NCBI GenBank assembly: GCA_020882975.1 | Contig: JAHRFD010000005.1 | Span: 177,271-241,270 of the forward strand | DNA length: 64,000 bases | Reading direction: 5' to 3' | Source of the DNA: Microcoleus sp. EPA2 | Lineage (GTDB): Bacteria; Cyanobacteriota; Cyanobacteriia; Cyanobacteriales; Microcoleaceae | Shown here: positions 17,501-25,571 of the stretch, piece by piece | How the letters are laid out: the number at the start of each line of letters is the position of its first letter | Position numbering within the stretch: the stretch's first letter is position 1 | Notes under the pieces: generated by a model | What the model was told of the DNA's origin: nothing | Databases searched by the model: none | Seen by the model: only the letters and a program-made list of their open reading frames with translations | Made by a program: the position numbers and the translations under genes

Positions 17501-20449
17501 AATGTTGATGATTATCGCAAGGTAGTCGCTCACATGATTCGGGCTGATTCTAGTTGGCAAGATTTTGAAACTCAGGTGCGCGACGGGCGAAAGTTGATTA
17601 CTAGCTGGTCTCAAATTCGTTTGTCTAACGGTTCTAGCATTGGTCTGGGACAGGATATTACCGAGCGCTTCTTAGCAGAAGAAGCTTTGCGCGAATCCAA
17701 GCAATTTTTGCAAACAGTTCTCAATACTTTTCCCCTGGGAGTATTTTGGAAGAATCGAGAATTTGTTTTTTTAGGTTGCAATCTATATTTTTCCCAGGTG
17801 GGTGGTTTAGCGTCTCCAGAGGAAATTTTAGGCAAGACTGATGAGGATTTTGACTGGGGACTAAGGGAAGCAGTGTTTCACCGCACTGATGATGCAGAAG
17901 TCATGGAATCAGGTGTAGCTCAACTGGGAATTATCAAGACAATGCTTCAGGCTGACGGTTCGACAATTTGGCTAGAAATTAATAAGATTCCTCTGCGAAA
18001 CATCAAGGGCGAAATAGTCGGATTACTTGGTACTTTTCAGGATATTACCCATCGCAAATTAGCAGAAATTCGGTTGGAACAACAAGCAGAACAGGAACGC
18101 ATCCTCACCTTCATCACTCAGCGGATACGGGCTTCTCTGAATCTCAAAGAGATTCTGAATACAGCAGTTGCAGAAGTGCGCCAGATTCTGAAGGTAGACA
18201 GAGTTTTGATCTATCGTGTCTATCCCAGTGGTACGGGGGCGGCGATTGCGGAATCCGTTGCACCCCATTGGCTGAAACTTCTGAATATAAATTTCCCAGA
18301 AGAGATTTTCCCTAAAGAAAATTATCAGCGATACTTAGATGGCAGAATTTTTGCTTTGAGCGATCGGGAAACGGGGTCTATTTTGCCTTGTTTAGTAGAT
18401 TTTTTAAGACAAATCAAAGTCAGGGCAAAACTGGTACTACCCATTGTGGATAAACAGGAACTTTGGGGATTATTAATCGCTCATCAGTGCGAGGATTCTC
18501 GTGACTGGCAAAACTGGGAAATTGATTTGATGAAACAACTTTCCAACCAATTATCCATCGCTATTCAACAATCTAATTTGTATCAACAATTGCAATTAGA
18601 GCTAAAAGAAAGACAAGCCAAAGATTTGGTGATTCACAGACAAGTGAAAATGGAATCTTTGCTGAGGGAAATAACTCAACGTATCCGTGATTCCCTGGAT
18701 TTACAAACTATTTTTGCCAGGGCTACGGAGGATACTCGTCATTTAATTGATGCCGATCGAGTGGGCATTTTTCAATTTGCTTCCACTTCTAACTTTAATG
18801 AAGGTGAGTTTGTGGCGGAATCTGTGGTAGCAGGATTTGATTCTGTGATGGCGACTAAAATTCACGATCATTGCTTCGGCGAACAGTACGCTGTTTACTA
18901 TCACCAGGGTAGAATTCAGAAAGTCAGTGACATTTATGATTCTGGACTGACAGAATGTCACATCAATATTTTGGCACAATTCCAGGTGCGGGCGAATCTG
19001 GCAGTGCCATTATTAGATGGATCGAATTTGTGGGGATTGTTGTGCATCCATCAATGTTCTAGACCCCGCTATTGGAGAGAGTCGGAGATTAATTTAGTTA
19101 AGCAAATTGCCAACCAATTGGCGATCGGCATTCAGCAGGCAAATCTTTTTGACCAGTTGCAAACGGAGTTACAGGAACGGCAACAAGCAGAAACAAAACT
19201 TACTGAAATTAATCAACAGTTGGCTATTTCTAATCAAGAACTTGCCCGCGCTACTCGTCTCAAGGATGAATTTCTGGCGAACATGAGCCATGAATTGCGA
19301 ACTCCCCTAAACGCTATTTTGGGGATGACAGAGGCTTTGCAGGATGAGATTTTTGGTGCGATTAACGAGCGACAAATACGAGCTTTGCAAACTGTTGAGC
19401 ATAGTGGGAATCATCTGTTGTCCTTAATCAATGATATTCTCGATCTTGCCAAAATAGAATCGGGACAGGTAGAATTAAATTGTAGTCCCACAGCCGTTGA
19501 TAGTTTGTGTCAGTCTAGTTTGACTTTGGTGAAACAGCAAGCTTTACAAAAAAGGATTCAACTTCAGGTAAAAATTCCCGCTAACCTCCCAGAAATAGTG
19601 GTGGATGAACGTCGGATTAGACAAGTTTTGATTAACTTGCTCAATAATGCGATTAAGTTTACTCCTGAAGGTGGGAGTGTGATTTTGGAGGTGACAATCG
19701 AACCAAGCGAAATATTACCAACACAGGCAAATTATCCAACTACAGCAAGTTCTATTCGGTTTGCAGTGAGGGATACAGGGATCGGTATCACAGCGGAAAA
19801 TATTCAGAAGTTGTTTCAGCCTTTTGTGCAAATCGATAGTGCATTAAATCGTCAGTATATGGGTACTGGTTTGGGCTTGTCTCTAGTGAAGCGGATGGTA
19901 TCTATGCACGGGGGAACAGTTTTGGTGACGAGTGAGGTTGGTGTGGGTAGTTGTTTTAGTTTCGATATCCCCGCAGGCAATTTGCCCCTGCTGGTTTCTG
20001 AGTCGGGGGATGCAAAAAGGCCTAATTTGGAAGATAATTTGAGGGAAAAGGTTGCAGTAACAACTTCGCCTTTGCTATTGTTGGTGGATGATAATCCAGC
20101 GAATGTTAATACAATTTCTGGCTACTTAAAAGCTAAGGGATATCAGATGTTGGTGGCGAGAAATATTGCCGAGGCGATCGCCCTCACTAAATCATCGATT
20201 CCTGACTTAATGATGATGGATATTCAGATGCCGGGAATGGATGCTGTGGATGCGATTGGGCAAATCCGCAGCGATCGCCAATTTGCGAATATTCCGATTA
20301 TTGTCTTGACTACATTGGCGATGGCGCGCGATGGGGAACGATGTCTACAAGCTGGGGCGAATCACTATTTGACTAAGCCTGTAAAATTAAAGCAATTAGT
20401 TAGCACCATTCAGGATCTATTAGCATCATCTCTAAAATACCAAATTTAA
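14570..20449 (+). CDS. Giant hybrid histidine kinase: 4x CBS, 3x GAF (cyanobacteriochrome-like), 5x PAS, HK, REC
   Basis: 1959 residues, no transmembrane helix. Order: two CBS pairs (about 15-290), coiled coil, GAF1 (350-505), five PAS/PAC units (520-1160, most ending in SDRK), GAF2 (1173-1333), GAF3 (1363-1522), HisKA with His1574 in NMSHELRTPLN, HATPase (N box NLLNNAIKFTPEGG), REC with Asp1884. GAF3 carries D-H-C-F (Cys1435) and C-H (Cys1463-His1464), the paired-Cys pattern of DXCF-type cyanobacteriochromes. GAF1 has the variant D-N-C-L (Cys414) and C-H (440-441). GAF2 lacks both the first Cys and the His. CBS domains suggest adenine-nucleotide sensing. First gene of the 14570-30243 cluster, followed after 7 bases by its paralogue. 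Photochemistry is inferred from motifs. Confidence 0.93.
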   Translation: MLTPATALTPAELTSAIVLNPLMVAPDITVMEAIAQMSGVRTICSTSKTADSQLDELHVEARSSCVLIVQDRQLLGILTERDIVRLSTQKRSLDSVPIREAMTSGVVTIGVSAFTDLFLALNLLQQYQIRHLPVLDDQNRVVGMLTHESLRQTSRPVDLLRLRLVVEVMTSEVICANPDVSMMNIAELMAQNRVSSVMIVEEQIGSDRQKQQIPIGIVTERDIVQFQALNLNLETCLAKSVMSTPIFAVSSEDSLWTVQQIMEQRLVRRLAVTGKAGELLGIITQTSILQALNPIEVYKLAEILEKKVLRLEAEKVALLENRNIELEQQVENRTATLKAESEQKQLIATIASQIRASLDLTEILNTTVTEVRSLLNCDRADIWQFQADASVIVVVESVADKQIANQSKYIHDNCLDWRGKWRTGVIRVVDDIYTAPISDCHRQLLEDLEIRAKILVPIFQAETLWGLLCVAESRTPRHWQTTEITLLQQLATQLEIAIQQGTAYQQVQSELAERQRVEAHLRESEKRFAALAQSAPVGIFRTDTSGNCLFVNDRWCEIAGLTSDEALGKGWIQGLYPEDRDRISAEWYQSAQEHRPFKLEYRFGRSDGTFSWVFGQASAERDEDGQIVGYIGTITDISDRKRAEEALSQLNQELEQRVEQRTLEVHRSESRLQEAQHIARLGHWEIDFAESKITGSPEIFEILGLEIHHQELTFEQLRQHFHPSDWAYHRKTIKGVIQLGGKHYEIDQQIIRSDGSLGWIFAKGQTVYNAEGQLVRLFGIVMDISDRKLAETELAKSEEKFRCLVEGIDDLIWSCDREGKLTYLSPQFKILFGWEPEAWIGQSFSLLVHPDDRDWVVADAQRMVVTSEKLQAQEFRHLHQDGGYIWVLCNATPLKNAEGMVIQFQGILRDISDRKLAEEQLRQQKETLQTIFDRIPLMIGLFSATGETVMINPEMERLIGWHQEEYNQIDVLASCYPNVDDYRKVVAHMIRADSSWQDFETQVRDGRKLITSWSQIRLSNGSSIGLGQDITERFLAEEALRESKQFLQTVLNTFPLGVFWKNREFVFLGCNLYFSQVGGLASPEEILGKTDEDFDWGLREAVFHRTDDAEVMESGVAQLGIIKTMLQADGSTIWLEINKIPLRNIKGEIVGLLGTFQDITHRKLAEIRLEQQAEQERILTFITQRIRASLNLKEILNTAVAEVRQILKVDRVLIYRVYPSGTGAAIAESVAPHWLKLLNINFPEEIFPKENYQRYLDGRIFALSDRETGSILPCLVDFLRQIKVRAKLVLPIVDKQELWGLLIAHQCEDSRDWQNWEIDLMKQLSNQLSIAIQQSNLYQQLQLELKERQAKDLVIHRQVKMESLLREITQRIRDSLDLQTIFARATEDTRHLIDADRVGIFQFASTSNFNEGEFVAESVVAGFDSVMATKIHDHCFGEQYAVYYHQGRIQKVSDIYDSGLTECHINILAQFQVRANLAVPLLDGSNLWGLLCIHQCSRPRYWRESEINLVKQIANQLAIGIQQANLFDQLQTELQERQQAETKLTEINQQLAISNQELARATRLKDEFLANMSHELRTPLNAILGMTEALQDEIFGAINERQIRALQTVEHSGNHLLSLINDILDLAKIESGQVELNCSPTAVDSLCQSSLTLVKQQALQKRIQLQVKIPANLPEIVVDERRIRQVLINLLNNAIKFTPEGGSVILEVTIEPSEILPTQANYPTTASSIRFAVRDTGIGITAENIQKLFQPFVQIDSALNRQYMGTGLGLSLVKRMVSMHGGTVLVTSEVGVGSCFSFDIPAGNLPLLVSESGDAKRPNLEDNLREKVAVTTSPLLLLVDDNPANVNTISGYLKAKGYQMLVARNIAEAIALTKSSIPDLMMMDIQMPGMDAVDAIGQIRSDRQFANIPIIVLTTLAMARDGERCLQAGANHYLTKPVKLKQLVSTIQDLLASSLKYQI

Positions 20450-20456
20450 AATCGAT

Positions 20457-23400
20457 ATGACATCTACCACCGCCCTGACACAAACTGAATTAAAATCGGC
20501 CATCATCCGCAATCCACTGACAGTTTCACCCGATACGACGGTAATGGAGGCGATCGCCAAAATGAGCGGTGTTCGTACCCTTTGTTCGGCTTCCCAAAGC
20601 GCGGATATCCAAGGAGATGAATTGTCTATAGAAGCGCGATCGAGTTGCGTTTTGGTTGTGGAAGGTCGGCAGTTGTTGGGAATTGTCACAGAACGGGATA
20701 TTGTTCGACTCACTGCGAAAAATTGCTGTTTAGAACGTATGAATATTACCACAGTGATGGCATCTGAGGTGGTGACTATGCGCGAATCTGTGTTCACAGA
20801 TTTGTTTGTGGCGGTAAATCTGGTTCAGCAACATCATATTCGCCATTTGCCGATTCTAGACGACGAAAATCAATTGGTGGGACTTGTGACTCACGAGAGT
20901 TTGCGGAAAGCGTCGCGCCCCATTGACTTGTTGCGAATACGGCTGGTTTCTGAAGTGATGGCGACGGAAATAATTTGTGCTAGCGCGGATGTTTCTATGC
21001 TCACTATCGCTCAATTGATGGCCCAAAATCGAGTTAGTTCCGTCATGATTGTGGAAGCACAACACACAGGAGGCGATCGCCCACAACAGCAAATCCCGAT
21101 TGGCATTGTCACTGAGCGCGATCTCGTCCAATTTCAAGCCTTAAATTTAAACCTGGAAACTTGTCAAGCCCACTCGGTGATGAGTACGCCGATTTTTACG
21201 GTGAAGCCTGATGATTCTCTGTGGGATGTGCAGCAGATTATGGAACAGCGGTTAGTCCGCAGATTGGCGGTGACAGGGGTGTTTGGTGAACTTTTGGGTA
21301 TTGTCACTCAGACAAGTATTTTGCAAGTTTTGAATCCCCTGGAACTTTATAAATTAGCTGAGGTTTTAGATAATAAGGTATCGAAATTGGAGGCGGACCA
21401 AATAGCATTGTTGGAGAATCGCACCGTCGAATTAGAGCGCCAAGTAGAGGAGCGAACGGCTGCACTCGCCACAACGGTGAGGCGGGAAAAACTAATTGTC
21501 ACCATCGCTTCGCAGATTCGAGCTTCTTTAGATTTGCCGGAGATTTTGGATACGGCGGTGAAGGCGGTACGAGAGTTTTTGCAGTGCGATCGACTTTTAA
21601 TCTATCGGTTTGAACCGGATTGGACTGGTGTGGTAGTGGCAGAGTCGGTGGAGGCTATTTGGCGCACTTCTATTAACGATCGCATAAATGATTCTTGTTT
21701 TAAAGAAAGGGCTGAAGTTATTTATCAAAGCGGAAAAACTATTGCTGTTAATAATATTTATACGGCTGGCTATACACCATGTCATGTGCAATTGTTAGAG
21801 CAATATCAGGTAAAATCTAATCTAGTAGTACCAATTTTGGTGTCGGAAAAGTTGTGGGGATTGTTAATCGGGCATCACTGCGAAAGCTATCGTGCTTGGT
21901 ATCCTAACGATCTGAGTTTGTTGGAGGAGATAGCTGTGCAATTGGCGATCGCCATTCAGCAAGCAGAACTGCACACTCAGCTACAAGAAGAACTAGCAGA
22001 AAGACGACAGACGGAATTGCTGTTACGCAAGAGTCAAGAAAATTACCGTTTGATTACTGAAACTATTGAGGATGTATTTTGGTTAGCAGATCCGCAACTT
22101 GGGAGAGCAATTTATATTAGTTCGGGTTATGAAAAAATCTGGGGGCGTGCTGCTGAACCGCTTTATCAAAACTTTCTGGGATGGCTAGAAGCTCTCCACC
22201 CTGACGATCGCGAGTATGTCAGCAGGGAGTTTATGCAATTATTATCCACAAACCATTATGAGGTGGAGTACCGGATTGTGCGGCCTGATGGTTCTGTGCG
22301 CTGGATTCGCGATCGGGGCTTTACGATTAAGGATGATTCGGGAACGGTGGTGCAGATTTCTGGGGTAGCAGAGGATATTAGCGATCGCAAAGCTAATGAG
22401 ACGTTTCTGCGACAGTATGAGGGGATTGTTTCTACGACACCCGATCGCATTGCTTTAGTCGATCGTAATTATATTTATCGGCTGGTTAACGGCACTTATT
22501 TAGAGCGTAGTGGCAAGTCTTGGGAGGAAATAGTCGGACATTCGGTGGCTGATTTGCACGGCGAAACCATGTTCCAAACGATTATGAAGCCCTATCTCGA
22601 TCGATGTCTTGGGGGAGAAATTCAACAATATGAAGCATGGGTTTATGAGTTTAATCACCCGGAACCCCGGTTTATCAGTGTCAGCTACGGGCCCTATAGA
22701 TCCCCAGACGGCACGATTTCTGGCGTGACAGTCAACGCCCGCGATTTGACCGAACTCAAACTGGCTGAAGAATCTTTGCGGGAAAAAGAGCAGTTTTTAC
22801 GCAGCATTTATGAAGGCATAGAACAGGCAGTTTTTACTGTGGATGTTTTGCCGGATGGAGAATTTTATTTTCTCGAATTCAACCCTGCCTGCGAGCGTTT
22901 AACTCAGACATTAACTGCTGATGTGCGAGGCAAAAAGCCCTTGCCAGAAATCCGAAAACGCTATGCCGATTGCGTTCAGTCTGGATTTCCTATTTGCTAT
23001 GAAGAATGTCTGAATTTTAAGGGGAAAACTACTTGGTGGATTACGACGTTGACTCCAATTCGAGATAATAGCGATCGCATTTATCGGATTGTGGGTACGA
23101 GTATGAATATTACCGATCGCAAGCAGGCAGAAGCAGACCTAGTGCAACTGAACCAATCTCTAGAAGCGAGGGTGGCAGAGCGCACTGTGGAACTCCAAGA
23201 ACGGGAAGCTCAATTGTATGATTTATTTGACAATGCTACGGATTTGATTCAAAGCGTTTCCCCCCTAGGGCAAATTTTGTTTGTGAATTCTGCCTGGAAA
23301 GAAACTCTGGGCTATACCGATGCCGATCTACAGGAGTTGTTTTTGTTTGAAATCATCCATCCAGACAGTTTGGTTAAGTGCCAAGTCATGATGGAACAGC

Positions 23401-25571
23401 TATTTGATGGCGTACCTTGCACCAGTATTGAACTTAAGTTTTTGACGAAAGATCGTAGGACAATTGTAGTTGAAGGAAATGTCAATTGTCGGTTGGAAAA
23501 TGGTAAACCCATCGCGATGCGGGGAATTTTTCGGAATATTACGGAACGCAAACAAGCTGAAGCCAGACTTAAGGATAGTCTCAAGGAATTATCCGACTTT
23601 AAATATGCCTTGGATGAGTCAGCAATTGTGGCAATTACTGATGCTGAGGGCAAAATTACCTATGTTAACGATCGATTCTGCGAGATTTTTCAATATAGTC
23701 TAGGGGAGTTGATCGGGAATACCTATCGGCTGTTGAATGCTGGCCATCATTCTCCTGAATTTTTTGAGGAAATGTGGCGAACTCTACGGAATGGGGAAAT
23801 CTGGCGGGGCGAGATTCTCAACCGGGCAAAGGATGGTAGTTTCTACTGGATTGATACTACGATTGTGCCTTACCTGGATGCGGACGGTAAACCTTTTCAA
23901 TACTTGGCTATCCGCACTGATATTAGCGATCGCAAGCGTGCCCAAGAGCAGTTGTCCAGTTTGTCAGACAGGTTGGAATTGGCGCTGAAGTCGGGTCAAA
24001 TTGGGATTTGGGATTGGGATATTGTCAACGATCGCCTGATCTGGGACGATCGAATGTACGAACTCTATGGCGTCACAGCCTCGGATTTTGGCGGTGCTTA
24101 TCAAGCCTGGGAAGCGGGCATACATCCCGATGATATCCTGGCGACGCGGACTGTGAGCGAGGAATCACGGGCTGGAATCAGAGATTTTGATACGGAATTT
24201 CGCGTGGTGTGGCCCGATGGTACGGTGAAATTTATCAAAGCCTACGCCCTGATTCAGCGCAACTCCCAAGGAGAACCCCAACGGATGATTGGGATTAATT
24301 ATGATATTAGCGATCGCAAGCAAGCAGAAGCCAGACTTACTGAAACCAATCAAAAACTGGCTATTTCTAACCAAGAACTAGCTCGCGCTACTCGTCTCAA
24401 GGATGAATTTTTGGCGAATATGAGCCACGAATTACGCACGCCTCTGAATGCGATTTTGGGAATGACGGAGGCTTTGCAGGAGAACATATTTGGCTCGATT
24501 AACGAGGGACAAATACGGGCTTTGCAAACTATTGAACATAGTGGCACTCATCTTTTATCATTAATCAATGATATCCTCGACCTTGCCAAAATAGAATCGG
24601 GACAAATCGAACTAAATTGTAGTCTGACGGCCATTGATAGTTTGTGTCAGTCCAGTTTAACTTTGGTGAAACAGCAAGCTTTACAAAAAAGGATTCAACT
24701 TCAGGTAAAAATTCCCGATCGCCTCCCCGAATTATTAGTCGATGAACGTCGCATCCGACAAGTTTTGATTAATTTGCTCAATAATGCGATTAAATTTACT
24801 CCCGAAGGTGGCAGCGTGACTTTGGAGGTGACAATCGCACAAACCGCCATGGTCCCCCCACTCCCAAATTCTCCCACTAGATCCAGTTCAATTCGGTTTG
24901 CAGTGAGTGATACAGGGATCGGTATCACAGCGGAAAATATTCAGAAGTTGTTTCAGCCTTTTGTGCAAATTGATAGTGCTCTGAATCGTCAGTACATGGG
25001 TACTGGTTTGGGTTTGTCTCTGGTGAAGCGGATGGTGGAAAAGCATGGGGGAACAGTTTCGGTGACGAGTGAGGTGGGCGTGGGTAGTTGTTTTAGTTTT
25101 GACTTACCGGCTGGCAATTTGCCGATGCTGATTTCTCAATCTCCGATTGAGAAATCAGCACCGATGGAGGGCCAAAAAGAGTCTGAAACATCCCGACTAA
25201 TCCTATTGGCAGAAGATAATGAAGCAAATATCAGTACCATTTCTGGCTATCTGATGGCTAAAGGGTATCGGATTGTGGTGGCGAAAAATGGTGCAGAGGC
25301 GATCGCCGTCACTAAATCATCTCTTCCCGACTTGATTTTGATGGATATCCAAATGCCGGGAATGGATGGTTTTGAGGCGATTAAGCAGATTCGCAGCGAT
25401 CGCCAATGTGCCCATATTCTGATTATCGCCTTGACTGCATTGGCGATGACTGGTGATGGAGAACGATGTCTGGAAGCTGGGGCGAACAACTATCTCACTA
25501 AGCCAGTGAAATTAAAGCAACTAGCAAATGCCATTCATGAATTATTAGCAACTAAAGAGCTTAATCAATGA
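20457..25571 (+). CDS. Giant hybrid histidine kinase: 4x CBS, DXCF-type GAF, 6x PAS, HK, REC
   Basis: 1704 residues and a clear paralogue of the preceding gene. The CBS region (about 15-290) and the HK-REC part are nearly alike, while the PAS array differs. GAF at about 350-505 has N-D-S-C-F (Cys414) and, 28 residues on, P-C-H (Cys442-His443), followed by NLVVPI and LWGLLIGHHC. This matches DXCF cyanobacteriochromes of the TePixJ kind. Six PAS units (526-1285) follow, then HisKA with His1324, HATPase and REC with Asp1630 in MDIQMPGMDG. It starts 7 bases after the previous stop and overlaps the next gene by ATGA, so it is co-transcribed. Predicted blue/green light input into a phosphorelay; CBS domains may add energy-state input. 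Confidence 0.93.
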   Translation: MTSTTALTQTELKSAIIRNPLTVSPDTTVMEAIAKMSGVRTLCSASQSADIQGDELSIEARSSCVLVVEGRQLLGIVTERDIVRLTAKNCCLERMNITTVMASEVVTMRESVFTDLFVAVNLVQQHHIRHLPILDDENQLVGLVTHESLRKASRPIDLLRIRLVSEVMATEIICASADVSMLTIAQLMAQNRVSSVMIVEAQHTGGDRPQQQIPIGIVTERDLVQFQALNLNLETCQAHSVMSTPIFTVKPDDSLWDVQQIMEQRLVRRLAVTGVFGELLGIVTQTSILQVLNPLELYKLAEVLDNKVSKLEADQIALLENRTVELERQVEERTAALATTVRREKLIVTIASQIRASLDLPEILDTAVKAVREFLQCDRLLIYRFEPDWTGVVVAESVEAIWRTSINDRINDSCFKERAEVIYQSGKTIAVNNIYTAGYTPCHVQLLEQYQVKSNLVVPILVSEKLWGLLIGHHCESYRAWYPNDLSLLEEIAVQLAIAIQQAELHTQLQEELAERRQTELLLRKSQENYRLITETIEDVFWLADPQLGRAIYISSGYEKIWGRAAEPLYQNFLGWLEALHPDDREYVSREFMQLLSTNHYEVEYRIVRPDGSVRWIRDRGFTIKDDSGTVVQISGVAEDISDRKANETFLRQYEGIVSTTPDRIALVDRNYIYRLVNGTYLERSGKSWEEIVGHSVADLHGETMFQTIMKPYLDRCLGGEIQQYEAWVYEFNHPEPRFISVSYGPYRSPDGTISGVTVNARDLTELKLAEESLREKEQFLRSIYEGIEQAVFTVDVLPDGEFYFLEFNPACERLTQTLTADVRGKKPLPEIRKRYADCVQSGFPICYEECLNFKGKTTWWITTLTPIRDNSDRIYRIVGTSMNITDRKQAEADLVQLNQSLEARVAERTVELQEREAQLYDLFDNATDLIQSVSPLGQILFVNSAWKETLGYTDADLQELFLFEIIHPDSLVKCQVMMEQLFDGVPCTSIELKFLTKDRRTIVVEGNVNCRLENGKPIAMRGIFRNITERKQAEARLKDSLKELSDFKYALDESAIVAITDAEGKITYVNDRFCEIFQYSLGELIGNTYRLLNAGHHSPEFFEEMWRTLRNGEIWRGEILNRAKDGSFYWIDTTIVPYLDADGKPFQYLAIRTDISDRKRAQEQLSSLSDRLELALKSGQIGIWDWDIVNDRLIWDDRMYELYGVTASDFGGAYQAWEAGIHPDDILATRTVSEESRAGIRDFDTEFRVVWPDGTVKFIKAYALIQRNSQGEPQRMIGINYDISDRKQAEARLTETNQKLAISNQELARATRLKDEFLANMSHELRTPLNAILGMTEALQENIFGSINEGQIRALQTIEHSGTHLLSLINDILDLAKIESGQIELNCSLTAIDSLCQSSLTLVKQQALQKRIQLQVKIPDRLPELLVDERRIRQVLINLLNNAIKFTPEGGSVTLEVTIAQTAMVPPLPNSPTRSSSIRFAVSDTGIGITAENIQKLFQPFVQIDSALNRQYMGTGLGLSLVKRMVEKHGGTVSVTSEVGVGSCFSFDLPAGNLPMLISQSPIEKSAPMEGQKESETSRLILLAEDNEANISTISGYLMAKGYRIVVAKNGAEAIAVTKSSLPDLILMDIQMPGMDGFEAIKQIRSDRQCAHILIIALTALAMTGDGERCLEAGANNYLTKPVKLKQLANAIHELLATKELNQ

